This document shows, one piece after another, positions 26,477-36,210 of a stretch of 64,000 nt of DNA. The stretch lies in the NCBI GenBank assembly GCA_963825445.1, contig CAWGTM010000020.1, positions 124,001-188,000 on the forward strand, read 5' to 3'. The notes beneath the pieces are model-generated. The model was given only the letters and a program-made list of their open reading frames with translations. It had not been told where the DNA came from and did no database searches. Every line of letters begins with the position of its first letter. Positions within the stretch are counted from its first letter, which is position 1. Both the position numbers and the translations under genes were made by a program. The stretch comes from Actinophytocola sp963825445. GTDB lineage: Bacteria > Actinomycetota > Actinomycetes > Mycobacteriales > Pseudonocardiaceae.

Positions 26477-27130
26477 TCAGTTGTCGACCGTCAGGCCCGC
26501 CCTGATCGCGTACACCACCAACTGGGCTCGGGAGCGGGCCCGGAGCTTGGCCATGGCCCGGCTGACGTGCGTGCGCACGGTGGCCGGGCTGAGGTACAGC
26601 TCCTTCGCGATCTCGTCGTTCGACCGGCCGGTGGCCACCCACGCGACCAGTTCGCGCTCCCGCCCGGTCAACTGGTCGAGGCCTTCGACCGGCCCGGCGG
26701 CCGGCTGCCTGGCGAACATCGACATCACCCGGCGGGTGACCGATGGTGACAGCAGCGCGTCGCCCGCGGCGACCGCGCGGACCGCCCGCACCAACTCCTC
26801 GGGCGCGGAGTCCTTGAGGATGAAGCCGTTCGCGCCCGCCTGCAACGCCTCGAACACGTACTGGTCGACCTCGAACGTGGTCACCACGATCACCCGGGTT
26901 CCGGCGAGATCCGCGTCGGCAGCCAGGTGGCGCAACGTCTCCAGGCCGTCCATGCCGGGCATCCGGACGTCCAGCAGCAACACGTCCGGCCGCTCACGCC
27001 GCACCAGCTCCAGCGCGGCGCGGCCGCTGTCCGCCTCGCCGACCACCGTCAGGTCGGGCTCGCGGTCGATCAGCACCCGCAGTCCCATGCGGACCAGTTC
27101 CTGGTCGTCCGCCACCGCGACGCGGGTCAC
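26477..27130 (-). CDS. NarL/LuxR-family response regulator
   Basis: 217 residues. The receiver domain (1-120) has the phospho-acceptor Asp54 in VLLLDVRMPGMDG, acidic DD at 8-9 and the Lys in LKDSAPEE. The LuxR-type HTH covers about 150-212 (LTGRERELVAWVATGRSNDEIAKEL, split: LTGRERELVAWVATG, RSNDEIAKEL). GTG 27130 overlaps the stop of the sensor kinase gene by 4 bases, so the two form one coupled unit. Targets are unknown; a membrane-transport function is often controlled by such pairs but none is adjacent. Confidence 0.93.
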   Translation of the reverse strand: MTRVAVADDQELVRMGLRVLIDREPDLTVVGEADSGRAALELVRRERPDVLLLDVRMPGMDGLETLRHLAADADLAGTRVIVVTTFEVDQYVFEALQAGANGFILKDSAPEELVRAVRAVAAGDALLSPSVTRRVMSMFARQPAAGPVEGLDQLTGRERELVAWVATGRSNDEIAKELYLSPATVRTHVSRAMAKLRARSRAQLVVYAIRAGLTVDN

Positions 27131-28203
27131 CGGCTTGTCCCGTCGAGCGGAAGCGTTGCCACCACTTGGAAACCGCCACCATCGCGGCGGCCGGACTCGA
27201 ACCTGCCGCCCGCTGCCTCGACCCGTTTGCGCATCCCCGTCAGCCCCCTGCCCTCGTCGTTGCCGGCCGGTCCGCGACCCCGGTCGCACACCTGTAGCCG
27301 CAAGTCGTTGCCCTGCCTGGCGATCCGTACCTCGGCGCTCGTCGGTCCGGCGTGGCGCACCACGTTCGTGAGCGACTCCTGCACCACCCGGTAGGCGATC
27401 GCGCCCCTGTCGTGGTCGAGCGCGTCGAGGTCGGCGGTCAGCTCCACGGACAGCCCGCCGGCGCGGACCCGGTCGACCAGGTCCGGGATGTCCTTCTCGG
27501 ACTGTCCGGAATGGACGTCGTCCAGCATGCGGCGCAGCTCGGCGAGTGACTCGGCGCTCGTGGTGCGGATGGCCTCGAGGGACCGGCGGGCCTGGTCGGG
27601 TTGCTCGTCGAACACCAGCAGCGCGACGCCGGCCTGCATGGCGACCACCGCGAGCCCGTGGCCGACGACGTCGTGCACCTCGCCCGCGATCCGCATGCGT
27701 TCCTCGAGCGCGGCCCTGGCCATCAGGTCGCGCCGGGCCCGATCGCGCGCGGCGACCGCGACGTGCACGAGCGCGCCGAGCGACCACGGCAGCACCAGCC
27801 ACGCGGTCCAGGCCAGCCCGAACAGGACCGGCGACTCCGCGTCGCCGAGCGCGCGGGAGATGATCGAGGCGGTGGCCACGACCGTGGCGATTCCGCACGC
27901 CGGCAGGGAGATCCGCAGCGGCCGCTGTCTGGCCAGCTCGAACATGCCGATCACCATGCACAGCTGGATCGGGCCGAACGGGTAGTCGAGTTGGAGGTAG
28001 GAGAAGACCGTGACCATGGCGATGGCCAGCGCCCAGCCCGGCGCCGCCCGCCGCAGCCCGAGGGTGCCGAGCCCGGCGACCACGATCAGCGCGTAGCCGC
28101 CGGCCGTGACCGTGGTTTCCTGTTCGGTGGCCGCCGGCGTGGACCCGATCGCGATGGCGGCCGTGAACCCCACGGCGATCGCCAGATCGGCGGCTCTCCC
28201 CAT
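27127..28203 (-). CDS. two-component sensor histidine kinase (HisKA_3 type)
   Basis: 358 residues. The N-terminal 150 residues hold about five to six membrane helices. A HisKA_3 dimerisation domain carries the phosphorylated His177 in GEVHDVVGHGLAVV. The HATPase domain follows, with VVQESLTNVVRHAG and GRGLTGMRKRVEAAGG. It phosphorylates the response regulator immediately downstream. The signal is unknown. It is divergent from the GH2 gene at 28260, 56 bases away. Confidence 0.93.
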   Translation of the reverse strand: MGRAADLAIAVGFTAAIAIGSTPAATEQETTVTAGGYALIVVAGLGTLGLRRAAPGWALAIAMVTVFSYLQLDYPFGPIQLCMVIGMFELARQRPLRISLPACGIATVVATASIISRALGDAESPVLFGLAWTAWLVLPWSLGALVHVAVAARDRARRDLMARAALEERMRIAGEVHDVVGHGLAVVAMQAGVALLVFDEQPDQARRSLEAIRTTSAESLAELRRMLDDVHSGQSEKDIPDLVDRVRAGGLSVELTADLDALDHDRGAIAYRVVQESLTNVVRHAGPTSAEVRIARQGNDLRLQVCDRGRGPAGNDEGRGLTGMRKRVEAAGGRFESGRRDGGGFQVVATLPLDGTSR

Positions 28204-28259
28204 GGCGTCAGGGTACGAGATTCGGCGCTGGAAACGCTGAGGATGCTCTCAGCGGTACG

Positions 28260-30056
28260 GTGCCAGGCATGCATCCACGCCCGCAGTTGACGCGCGAGAA
28301 CTGGCAGGATCTGAGCGGTACGTGGGGGTTCGCCCACGACGACGGTGACGTCGGTGTGCTCGAACGCTGGTGGGAGCGCGTTTTCGCTGGATCCATCGTC
28401 GTTCCGTTCCCGCCGGAGTCGCGGGCGAGCGGCGTGCACGACCCGGCGCCGCACCCGATCGTCTGGTACCGCAAGGAGTTCACGGCACCGGTTGGCGACC
28501 GGGTGATCCTGCACTTCGGCGCGGTCGACTATCGGGCGACCGTGTGGGTGAACGGCCATCAGGTGGCCACCCACACGGGCGGACACGTTCCGTTCCAAGT
28601 GGACATCACGGCCGTTCTCGGGGATGGGCCGCAGGTGGTCGTGGTGCGCGCGGAGGACCGGCTCGACGACCTGACCCAGCCGCGCGGCAAACAGTTCTGG
28701 AAGCCCGAACCCGAGGCGATCTGGTACCACCGCACCACGGGGATCTGGCAGCCGGTGTGGCTGGAAGCCGTCCCCGCCACCCACATCGAGGCGCTGGCGT
28801 GGACCCCGGACTGGGCGGCCGGATCGGTTGGGCTCCGCCTGGAGGTGGCGGGTCCGGCCGGCGTGGAGGTGCGGCTGCGACTAAGCGCGGGCGACCGCGA
28901 ACTGACGGACGACCGATACCGCTACGACGGCGGGCCCCTGGAGCGCCAGGTCACGTTGCCGGGCGCGCGCGACGATCTGCAGTGGAGCCCCGACAACCCC
29001 GTACTGATCGACGCGACCCTGGACCTGCTCCGCGAGGGCGCCGTGGTCGACACGGTCACCAGCTACTTCGGACTACGCGACGCGGGCGTGCGCGACGGCC
29101 GGTTCGTGCTGAACGGCGACCGGGTGTTCCTGCGCATGGTGCTGGCGCAGGGCTACTGGCCGGAATCTCACCTGGCGGCCCCGAGCGAGGACGCGCTGCG
29201 ACGTGAGGTTTCCCTGATCAAGGAGCTGGGCTTCAACGGCGTCCGGATCCACCAGAAGGTCGAGGACCCGCGGTTCCTGTACTGGTGCGACCGCCTGGGC
29301 CTGCTGGTGTGGGGCGAGATGGCGAGCGCGTACGAGTACTCGGCGGACGGCGTGGCCCGCTTCACGGCGGAGTGGCTCGCGGTGGTGCGCCGCGACTACA
29401 GCCACCCGTCGGTGGTCACGTGGGTGACGGCGAACGAGAGCTGGGGCGTGCCGGCGCTGGACCGCGACCCGCGGCAGCGCCACTTCCTCGAGAGCCTGTA
29501 CCACCTCACGCACGCGGTGGACGCCACCCGCCCGGTGATCTCCAACGACGGCTGGGAACACGCGACGAGCGATATCTGGGGCGTGCACGACTACAGCCCG
29601 GACGCGGGCGGTCTGACCGCGCGCTACGGCACGGCGGAGGCGGTGGCACGCACGCTGGGCCCCGACTGGCCGGGTCCCCGCCGGATCCACCTCGGCGACC
29701 CGTCCCGCGAGGGTCAGCCCCTGATGATCAGCGAGTTCGGGGGCCTGAGCTACGTCCCGTCGGCCGGCGAGCGCTGGTTCGGCTACCGGACGGTCCCCGA
29801 CGGCGACGCGCTGGTCACGATCTACGGCGAGCTGGTGGCGGCCATGTTGGCCAGTGAGCAGGTGGCCGGCTACTGCTACACGCAGCTCACCGACACCGAG
29901 CAGGAGGTGAACGGCCTACTCACGGAGGCCCGCGAGCACAAGGTCGACCCGGCCCGCATCCGCGAGATCAACCAGGCACCCGCGGCGAGTGTGCCGCCGG
30001 AGCAGCTGCATCTCCTCATCGCGGAGGCGCACCGCCGGGCGAAGGGCGACACCTGA
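28260..30056 (+). CDS. GH2 glycosidase (beta-glucuronidase/galactosidase-like), intracellular
   Basis: 598 residues with no signal peptide. The sugar-binding jelly-roll (about 15-180, RPQLTRENWQDLSGTWGF), an immunoglobulin-like domain (about 185-275) and a TIM barrel (about 280-590) are seen in the GH2 order. The acid/base Glu is in TANESWG (near residue 393) and the nucleophile Glu in ISEFGGLSY (near 491). ATG 28260 or ATG 28269 may be the start. It is divergent from the two-component kinase. It probably trims oligosaccharides imported after extracellular digestion; the linkage cleaved is not clear. Confidence 0.92.
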   Translation: MPGMHPRPQLTRENWQDLSGTWGFAHDDGDVGVLERWWERVFAGSIVVPFPPESRASGVHDPAPHPIVWYRKEFTAPVGDRVILHFGAVDYRATVWVNGHQVATHTGGHVPFQVDITAVLGDGPQVVVVRAEDRLDDLTQPRGKQFWKPEPEAIWYHRTTGIWQPVWLEAVPATHIEALAWTPDWAAGSVGLRLEVAGPAGVEVRLRLSAGDRELTDDRYRYDGGPLERQVTLPGARDDLQWSPDNPVLIDATLDLLREGAVVDTVTSYFGLRDAGVRDGRFVLNGDRVFLRMVLAQGYWPESHLAAPSEDALRREVSLIKELGFNGVRIHQKVEDPRFLYWCDRLGLLVWGEMASAYEYSADGVARFTAEWLAVVRRDYSHPSVVTWVTANESWGVPALDRDPRQRHFLESLYHLTHAVDATRPVISNDGWEHATSDIWGVHDYSPDAGGLTARYGTAEAVARTLGPDWPGPRRIHLGDPSREGQPLMISEFGGLSYVPSAGERWFGYRTVPDGDALVTIYGELVAAMLASEQVAGYCYTQLTDTEQEVNGLLTEAREHKVDPARIREINQAPAASVPPEQLHLLIAEAHRRAKGDT

Positions 30057-30100
30057 CCAGCGCTCCCGACTGCGCATGGCGGGCCGTCCCAGAGAGGGGC

Positions 30101-30117
30101 TGGTGGGGAAGCCACCA
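30101..30117 (+). terminator. short hairpin after GH2 gene
   Basis: TGGTGG and CCACCA form a 6-bp stem with a 5-base loop, 44 bases past the GH2 stop. It is a weak candidate terminator in the 170-base gap before the convergent pirin gene; nothing else is recognised in that gap apart from TGACA-CT-TGTCA at 30219-30230, which overlaps the pirin stop. Confidence 0.4.
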
Positions 30118-30227
30118 TCTAACGGGTTCACGTCGGGCTCCTGCGGGTGTTTGGCGTGTCGGCTTCGGCGTCAGCTCCGACAGCTTCACTACGCTGAGGG
30201 CTCCAAACCCCGTTTTGTTGACACTTG

Positions 30228-31172
30228 TCACTCGTTAGGGTGACGGCGTCGCGGAGTGAGACGGACGCCCGGAAGGCCCGGCGCCGGGATCCTATCACCG
30301 CCGTGACCTGCGACGATGCCGAATCGGGAAGTGTCCGAAGCCTCCCAGGCGGTGCGAGCCGACACTATTTCCTCGTGGGACCGTCCGACAAAGTTCCACC
30401 ACATGACCAGGTCGTCGGGAAATGGCTCACCACCCAGCAGAAATGCTCGGCCTGACCCTCGTAAGGACAGCTCCGTTCGGCCTGTGCCCAGGTAGAGCAG
30501 GGACCCAGCGGGGACCGCCGTACCGGCCACCTCGAGGGGAGCGTCCACCGCCAGCACCGCGTGCTCGAAGGACGCCTGCAGAGGCACCGTCGCCTCGCCT
30601 CCCACCGCCAGGTCGGCACCCAGCAGCGGGGTGTACGCGGTCGCCGGGGAGGTCAGGTCGCCCAGAGAGCCGATCAGCACCGTCGCTTCCAACGAAGAAG
30701 ACACCAGACGAGGCAGCGTCACGTGTTGCTCGAAAGCCGGCTCCACGAGAGCGTGCGACGACGGCAGCGCCACCCAGAGTTGCAGCCCGTGCAACAGCGA
30801 GTCCGCGCTGATCTCCGAATGGACGACCCCCCGGCCGGCGGTCATGAGGTTCAGCTGACCCGGCCGCACGATGACGTCGCTGCCCACGCTGTCCCGGTGC
30901 CGGATCTCCCCGGCCAGCGGCCACGTCACCGTCTGCAGACCGATGTGCGGATGCGGCAGCACCCGCATCCGCTCCTCGTGCGGGCCGAAATGATCGAGGA
31001 AGCACCACGCGCCGACCGTGGGCAGCGCCCGCTGCGGCATCAGCCGATCCACCTGGATCCCGCGCAGACCGCCCAACGGCACGGGGCGCGGCGTATACAG
31101 CTGCGCCACCGCGTGGTCATCGGCAGCCGGATGACACAGCGTCACGTCGGGCGTGGTGTCCAGGTTGCTCAT
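30228..31172 (-). CDS. pirin-family protein
   Basis: 314 residues, two cupin halves. The N-terminal pirin motif is LPTVGAWCFLDHFGP, with metal-ligand HPHIGLQTVTW and HRDSVGSD, then GVVHSEIS. The C-terminal half is a degenerate cupin ending FGIVAGHGGDRIPAPG. Pirins are iron-binding cupins, and some act as quercetinases or regulators. ATG 31172 overlaps the stop of the small acetyltransferase gene by ATGA. Confidence 0.88.
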   Translation of the reverse strand: MSNLDTTPDVTLCHPAADDHAVAQLYTPRPVPLGGLRGIQVDRLMPQRALPTVGAWCFLDHFGPHEERMRVLPHPHIGLQTVTWPLAGEIRHRDSVGSDVIVRPGQLNLMTAGRGVVHSEISADSLLHGLQLWVALPSSHALVEPAFEQHVTLPRLVSSSLEATVLIGSLGDLTSPATAYTPLLGADLAVGGEATVPLQASFEHAVLAVDAPLEVAGTAVPAGSLLYLGTGRTELSLRGSGRAFLLGGEPFPDDLVMWWNFVGRSHEEIVSARTAWEASDTSRFGIVAGHGGDRIPAPGLPGVRLTPRRRHPNE

Positions 31173-31477
31173 CGCGCCTGGGCCTGCACGTGCCCCTCGT
31201 ACCTGTCCATGTTCTTCTTCAGGTACCCCGCGATGAACTCGCACTGCGGCACGATCACCTTGCCGCCCGCCACCACGTCGTCCAGCGCCTCTGCCGCCAG
31301 GATCTTGCCGAGCCCCTGCCCGCCGAACGCGTCGTCGATCTCGGTGTGGGTGAACACCACCCGGTCACCCGACCGGTAGTACTGGGTGAACCCGGCGAGC
31401 TTGTCGTCCGAGTACACCTCGTAACGCAGCTTCTCCTCGTTGTGGACCACCTTGCGGTCCGGGGTCTCCTCGCCCAA
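31169..31477 (-). CDS. small GNAT N-acetyltransferase (YidJ-like)
   Basis: 102 residues, the single-domain GCN5-related group. The acyl-CoA-binding motif is AFGGQGLGKILAAEAL (about 48-63), preceded by FTHTEIDD and followed by the PQCEFIAGYLKKN motif that is typical of this short family. It is coupled to pirin downstream. The acceptor is unknown. Confidence 0.88.
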   Translation of the reverse strand: MGEETPDRKVVHNEEKLRYEVYSDDKLAGFTQYYRSGDRVVFTHTEIDDAFGGQGLGKILAAEALDDVVAGGKVIVPQCEFIAGYLKKNMDRYEGHVQAQAR

Positions 31478-31535
31478 CGCGCACCTCTTTCCGTTGCCCT
31501 ATTGATAGTCCCAGAATCTGTCGCATACTGCTTGT

Positions 31536-32126
31536 ATGAGGCGGATCCTGGGGCTGTTCCTCGCGACACTGTTCCTGCTCGTCGTCACCGGCACCGCAAG
31601 AGCCGACACCGGCGGCTTCGTCTACCTGAAGGCCACCGAGGGCACCGGCTACGTCAACCCTGACTTCGCGGCCGAGCGGGATGCCGCGCTCGCCGCCGGG
31701 CTGCTCGTCGGCGCGTACCACTTCGCGCTTCCGGACCGATCCAGTGGCGCCGCGCAGGCCGCCCAGCTCCTGGCGAACGGCGGCGACTGGACACCCGACG
31801 GCCGGACTCTGCCCGCCACCGTGGATCTCGAACACAACCCGTACGGCGCCACCTGCTACGGGCTCCGGCCGGCCGCCATGGTCGCCTGGATCCGCGACTT
31901 CTCCGACGCCTACACGGCCGCCACCGGCCGCGTGCCCGTGATCTACACGCCCGCCGGCTGGTGGAACCAGTGCACGGGCGGCAATGCCGGCTTCGGTGAG
32001 CATCCACTGTGGACCACCGGGACACTCCCGCCGGGATGGACCACCCACACGTTCCGCCACACGCCCGACGGTGACGTCTTCAACGGCACCCGCGAGGAAC
32101 TGCTGGCGTTCGCGGCCGACGCTTAG
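31536..32126 (+). CDS. secreted GH25-like protein lacking the N-terminal catalytic strand
   Basis: 196 residues. A signal peptide (MRRILGLFLATLFLLVVTG) runs straight into GGFVYLKATEGTGY. In GH25 muramidases this segment is preceded by about 25 residues containing the catalytic Asp (DVS motif) and an HQG strand, which are absent here. The DLEHNPYGATCYG segment keeps the second acidic pair. Near the C-terminus the usual W-x-ARY and QY segments are also shortened (HPLWTTGTLPPGW, HTFRHTPDGD). The frame is open and codon use is normal. It may be a relic or a non-catalytic wall-binding protein. Confidence 0.75.
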   Translation: MRRILGLFLATLFLLVVTGTARADTGGFVYLKATEGTGYVNPDFAAERDAALAAGLLVGAYHFALPDRSSGAAQAAQLLANGGDWTPDGRTLPATVDLEHNPYGATCYGLRPAAMVAWIRDFSDAYTAATGRVPVIYTPAGWWNQCTGGNAGFGEHPLWTTGTLPPGWTTHTFRHTPDGDVFNGTREELLAFAADA

Positions 32127-32197
32127 CCTCCCACGCAACCCGCAGCTCGGTCGCACGTCTCTAGAACGACAGACCCTTCACGGAAGGGGAGTCGAAA

Positions 32198-32719
32198 ATG
32201 TTACGTCGAGTCGTTCTCGTGGCCGCGCTGACAGCGGCCCTGTTACCGGCAACGTCAGCACAGGCCGCGGCCCCGTACTGCGGAATCACCTGGGGTTCAA
32301 CGGAAAAGACGGCCAATCCGGTGGCCGAGGGAGACCTGGTCGCGCTGCGGGCGGGCCGCCACGAATGCTTCGACCGGTTGGTGTTCGACGTCCGCGGGGT
32401 GCCCAGCGGCTACTGGGTGTCCTATGTGAACACCATGACCGAGGACCCCACGGGCAACGTGGTTCCGTTGCGTGGCGGGGCAAAGCTGTCGGTCACCGTG
32501 CAGGCACCGTCCTATGATGACGCCGGCCGGGCCACCTACTCGCCGGCCAACCGGCGCGAACTCGTCAATGTCACCGGCTACAGCACGTTCCGCCAGGTGG
32601 CGTGGGCCGGCTCGTTCGAGGGATCCACGACCGTCGGACTGGGCGTGCGGGCCCGCCTGCCGTTCCGGGTGTTCACCATGCCGGGCCGGTTCATCGTCGA
32701 CGTGGCCCACAAGTGGTGA
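32198..32719 (+). CDS. secreted AMIN-like domain protein
   Basis: 173 residues. The signal peptide is MLRRVVLVAALTAALLPATSAQA. The mature part has the actinobacterial AMIN-like pattern: CFDRLVFDVRG, GYWVSYVNTM, then FEGSTTVGLGVRA and PFRVFTM...RFIVDVAH at the end. Function is unknown; related domains bind the cell wall. GAAGGGGAG lies just before the ATG. It stands alone between the GH25-like gene and the convergent FadR regulator, whose stop is only 4 bases away. Confidence 0.8.
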   Translation: MLRRVVLVAALTAALLPATSAQAAAPYCGITWGSTEKTANPVAEGDLVALRAGRHECFDRLVFDVRGVPSGYWVSYVNTMTEDPTGNVVPLRGGAKLSVTVQAPSYDDAGRATYSPANRRELVNVTGYSTFRQVAWAGSFEGSTTVGLGVRARLPFRVFTMPGRFIVDVAHKW

Positions 32720-32722
32720 CTT

Positions 32723-33445
32723 CTAACGACCGCTGCGTAACTGGGTGACCCGCGCGTCGAGATTGCGGAAATGCTCCGTCATCGCCTTCTCGGCACGCGG
32801 GACATCCCGTTTACGCAGCGCGGTCACGATCGCGCGGTGACGCCGCGCCGTCTGCCGCGGATTCGGGTCGGTCACACCCAGCCGGTCGTTCACCCGGTGG
32901 AACACGTCCCAGAACGCCCGCAGCAGCTGCGTCACCAACGCGTTGTCCAGCGATCGGTACAGCAGGTCGTGGAACTCGCGGTCCTCGTCGGCGAACGTCT
33001 CGTCCGCCTTGGCGCGCTCGGTCATCCGCCGGGTCACGTCGTCGAGGGCCGCCAGATCCTCGTCGGGGATGACCACGGCCGCCCGGCGGATGAGGGCGCT
33101 CTCCAGGGCCTCCCGCACCTCGAGGATCTCCTCCAGCGAGCGCAGGTCGCTGCCCAGCCCGTGCAGCACCCGGAACGTGAGACCGTCGGCCAGGGGATCG
33201 AGCGACAGTCGGCCGACGTAGGTGCCGTGGCCGTGGCGGATCTCCACGATGTCCAGCGCCTGCAACGCCTTCAGCGCCTCACGGACCGAGTTGCGGCTCA
33301 CCCCGAGCGCCTCGACCAACTCGGTCTCCGTGGGCAGCGGGTCACCGGAGCTGAGGCCGCGCTCGAGAATGAGACCCATGATCTCGTCGCGGATCGCCCG
33401 GCCCATCCGGGTGGCCAGACGCGCCGGCGGGTGCGGTTCCGTCAA
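32723..33445 (-). CDS. GntR-family regulator, FadR subfamily
   Basis: 240 residues. The wHTH is at about 12-80 (LPTETELVEALGVSRNSVREAL, split: LPTETELVEALG, VSRNSVREAL; then HGHGTYVGR). The all-helical FCD ligand-binding domain is at about 95-235, with EVREALESALIRRAA and conserved metal-ligand His in DREFHDLLY and RRHRAIV. The start is a TTG at 33445 with GAGGGAGG upstream. It is divergent from the GH42 gene and probably represses it in response to a sugar acid or similar ligand. Confidence 0.9.
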   Translation of the reverse strand: MTEPHPPARLATRMGRAIRDEIMGLILERGLSSGDPLPTETELVEALGVSRNSVREALKALQALDIVEIRHGHGTYVGRLSLDPLADGLTFRVLHGLGSDLRSLEEILEVREALESALIRRAAVVIPDEDLAALDDVTRRMTERAKADETFADEDREFHDLLYRSLDNALVTQLLRAFWDVFHRVNDRLGVTDPNPRQTARRHRAIVTALRKRDVPRAEKAMTEHFRNLDARVTQLRSGR

Positions 33446-33493
33446 CCTACGACCTCCCTCGTTGCTGGCCAGACACTAGAGCATGCCGATCAC

Positions 33494-33542
33494 TCGTGTA
33501 ATGAACACGAAGACATCCTACGTCCGATGTCCAACGTATGAT
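33494..33542. promoter_or_regulatory. operator-like dyads between FadR regulator and GH42 gene
   Basis: TCGTG-TAATGAA-CACGA (33494-33510) is a perfect 5-bp dyad. CATCCTACGT (33514-33523) faces ACGTATGAT (33534-33542) as an imperfect one. They lie in the 108-base divergent spacer, where a FadR-type regulator would be expected to bind. No -35/-10 can be fixed with confidence. Confidence 0.4.
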
Positions 33543-33553
33543 TGAATGCCCAC

Positions 33554-35540
33554 ATGACCTCGTTGGTGCGGGCCAGGGTCGGACGATTCGCGTTCGGCGC
33601 CGACTACAACCCCGAGCAGTGGCCGGAGTCCGTCCGCGACGAGGACATGGCGCTCATGAAACGGGCCGGGGTGAGCATGGTGACGGCCGGCATCTTCAGC
33701 TGGGCGGCTGTCGAACCACGACCGGGCGAGTACGACTTCGGCTGGTTCGACCGGGTGCTGGACCGGTTGTCCGCCAACGGGATCTCCGTCTGCCTGGCCA
33801 CCATGACCGCCTCGCCGCCGCCGTGGCTGGCCGCGCGTCACCCCGAGTCGCTGCCGAGACGCGCCGACGGCGTCGTCCTCTCGCCGGGCTCGCGCCAGCA
33901 CTACTGTCCGTCCAGTCCGGACTACCTGGAGTTGGCCGGTGGGCTGGTCGAACGCCTGGCCCAGCGCTACGCCGACCACCCGGCGCTCGCCCTGTGGCAC
34001 ATCGGCAACGAGTACGGCTGCCACGTGCCCGAGTGCTACTGCGACACCTCGGCAGCGGCGTTCCGCACCTGGCTCACCGAGCGGTACGGCACGGTCGACG
34101 CGCTCAACGACGCCTGGTCGACCACGTTCTGGTCCCAGCGCTACGCCGACTTCGCCGAGGTCCTGCCGCCGCGCGTCGCCCCGACGTTCCCCAACCCCGC
34201 GCAGCGCCTGGACTTCAAACGGTTCTGCTCCGACGCGCTGCTCGGCTGCTACCTCATGGAGAAGGACATCCTGCGCCGGATCACCCCGGACATCCCGGTC
34301 ACCACCAACTTCGTGGGAGCCTGGCACCGGGTGGACGTCGCGTCGTGGGCGCCGCACCTGGACGTCATGTCCTACGACTCCTACCCCGACCCGAACGAGC
34401 CGGACACCGTGGTGGCAGCGGCGTTCGCCTACGACCAGATGCGCGCGCTGCACCACGGCGCGCCGTGGCTTCTGCTCGAACAGGCGCCGAGTGCGGTGAA
34501 CTGGCGGGAACGCAACGCTCCCAAGGCGCCGGGCCAGATGCGGCTGTGGAGCTATCAGGCGGTGGCCCGAGGTGCCGACGCCATCATGTACTTCCAGTGG
34601 CGCCAGTCCCGCGGCGGCGCCGAACGGTTCCACTCGGCCATGGTCCCGCACGGCGGCCCGGACACCCGGGTGTTCCGCGAGGTGTCCGAACTGGGCGCGG
34701 AACTCGGCCTGCTCGACGACGTCCTCGGGTCCACGGTGGACGCTCGGGTCGCGCTGGTCACCGACTGGTCGAGCGGCTGGGCCATGGAGGGCAACGCGCT
34801 GCCGACGGCCGACCTGAAGTTCGAGGAGACGAACCTCGCGCACTACCGGCCACTGTGGACCGCGAACATCGCCACCGACGTGGTGCCGGCCACCGCCGAC
34901 CTGTCCGGATACCGGCTGGTGGTGGTGCCGAACCTGTACGCGGTCGACGAGGCGACGGCCGCGGCACTCGTGGCGTACGTACACCAAGGCGGCCACCTGG
35001 TCATGTCGTTCTTCTCCGGCATCGTCGACGGCAACGACCGGGTCCACCTCGGCGGCTACCCGGCGCCGTTCCGGGAGCTGCTCGGCCTGCACATCGAGGA
35101 GTTCTGGCCGCAGGCGGCCGGCGGTTCGCTCGAGTTGAGCCCGGCCGGCACGAGCACCCGGTGGTCGGAGTGGATCACTCTGGAGGGCGCCGAGGCCACG
35201 CGCACCTTCGGCGAAGGTGACCTGGCCGGGCGACCGGCCATCACCCGCCACGCGTTCGGCAACGGCGTCGCCCACTACCTCGCCACCCGGCCCGATCGAG
35301 GCCACAATGGACACCCTGATCACCAGGGCGGCGGCCGAAGCAGGCGTGACGCCGGTCCTGCCGGATCTGCCGGCCGGGGTCGAGGCGTCCATCAGGGGAC
35401 AGTGGCTGTTCCTGTTGAACCACAACGAGTCCGCCGTGACCGTGCCGGTGCCGGCCGCTACGGACGTGCTGACCGGCGAACGCCTGGCCGAGCGGGTGAC
35501 CATCGAGCGGCGCGGTGTGGTGGTCGCTCAGTTGGCGTAG
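33554..35540 (+). pseudogene. GH42 beta-galactosidase, one-base frameshift near the 3' end
   Basis: About 661 residues once the frame is mended, the normal GH42 length, with no signal peptide. The TIM barrel holds the acid/base Glu in HIGNEYGCH (near residue 152) and the nucleophile Glu in WLLLEQAPS (near 308). CxxC-type zinc cysteines lie around HVPECYCD. The trimerisation domain and C-terminal beta domain follow. At 35294 an extra G after ACCCGGCCC breaks the frame. Removing it gives IEATMDTLITRAAAEAG and a normal C-terminus ending VVVAQLA at 35540. As given, the protein would read through into unrelated sequence. A sequencing error is possible. Confidence 0.87.
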
Positions 35541-36210
35541 GAGTGCAGCCCGGCGACCACCAGGTTCACGAAGAACAGGTTGAACAGCACCACGACCAGC
35601 CCGGCCACGTTGATCCACGCGGCACGACGACCGCGCCAGCCACCCGTCGCCCGGGCGTGCAGGTAGGCGGCGTAACAGACCCAGGTGACGAACGCGGCCG
35701 TCTCCTTGGGATCCCAGCCCCAGTACCGGCCCCAGGCCGACTCCGGTCGAGGAACTCCGGTGCCGGCATCCGGTCGGTCCGTTGTGGACGATCGGATCGG
35801 TACTCGGCGAACACATGCAGTGCGCTGGTCACCCCGGAGACCAGGAACACCCCGCTCGCCAGCACGGCGGCCGTCACGTGGATGGTGATCCAGTACGACC
35901 GCAGGGCGGGCTGCAACGCGGCCGCCTCGCTGTAGAGCAGGTTGCCCGCCACGAAGAGCAACAAAGCCACCGGCAGCAGCACGAACACCGCAACTCGGCG
36001 CACGTCGTGGGTGCGCAGCGCAGCACCACCGAACCGAGGTGCAACGCCGCGCCGAGCACGGTCACCGCCACGCCCAGCCGGCCGAACCGGTCGGCCGGGA
36101 ACCGGCTGCCGGGACATCACGTACTCCAGCGCGCACAACAACGCCGCCAGCATGTAGACGCCCACCGCGCTGGTGAACAGCCAGTCGCTGAGCACCGCCG
36201 GGACCGGCAC
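35528..36210 (-). pseudogene. cytochrome c biogenesis ccsA/ccsB-type gene, multiply damaged
   Basis: Pieces of a CcsA-type haem-handling membrane protein lie in order but in different frames: SDWLFTSAVGVYMLAALLCALEY, GSRFPADRFGRLGVAVTVLGAALHLGSVVLR (second frame, quoted in part), FVLLPVALLLFVAGNLL, then the haem-binding WGRYWGWDPKET motif with a normal end (FFVNLVVAGLHSYAN). There is one frameshift near MSRQP. Two segments normally present are missing: the WGNMYEF region after VVLR, and about 25 residues before ESAWGRYW. It cannot make a working protein as given. GTG 36210 overlaps the stop of the upstream gene. Confidence 0.82.

Noticed and set aside
30057..30227. Possible tRNA or small RNA between the GH2 and pirin genes
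   Set aside because: No cloverleaf arms can be drawn; only a 6-bp hairpin and a short dyad are present.
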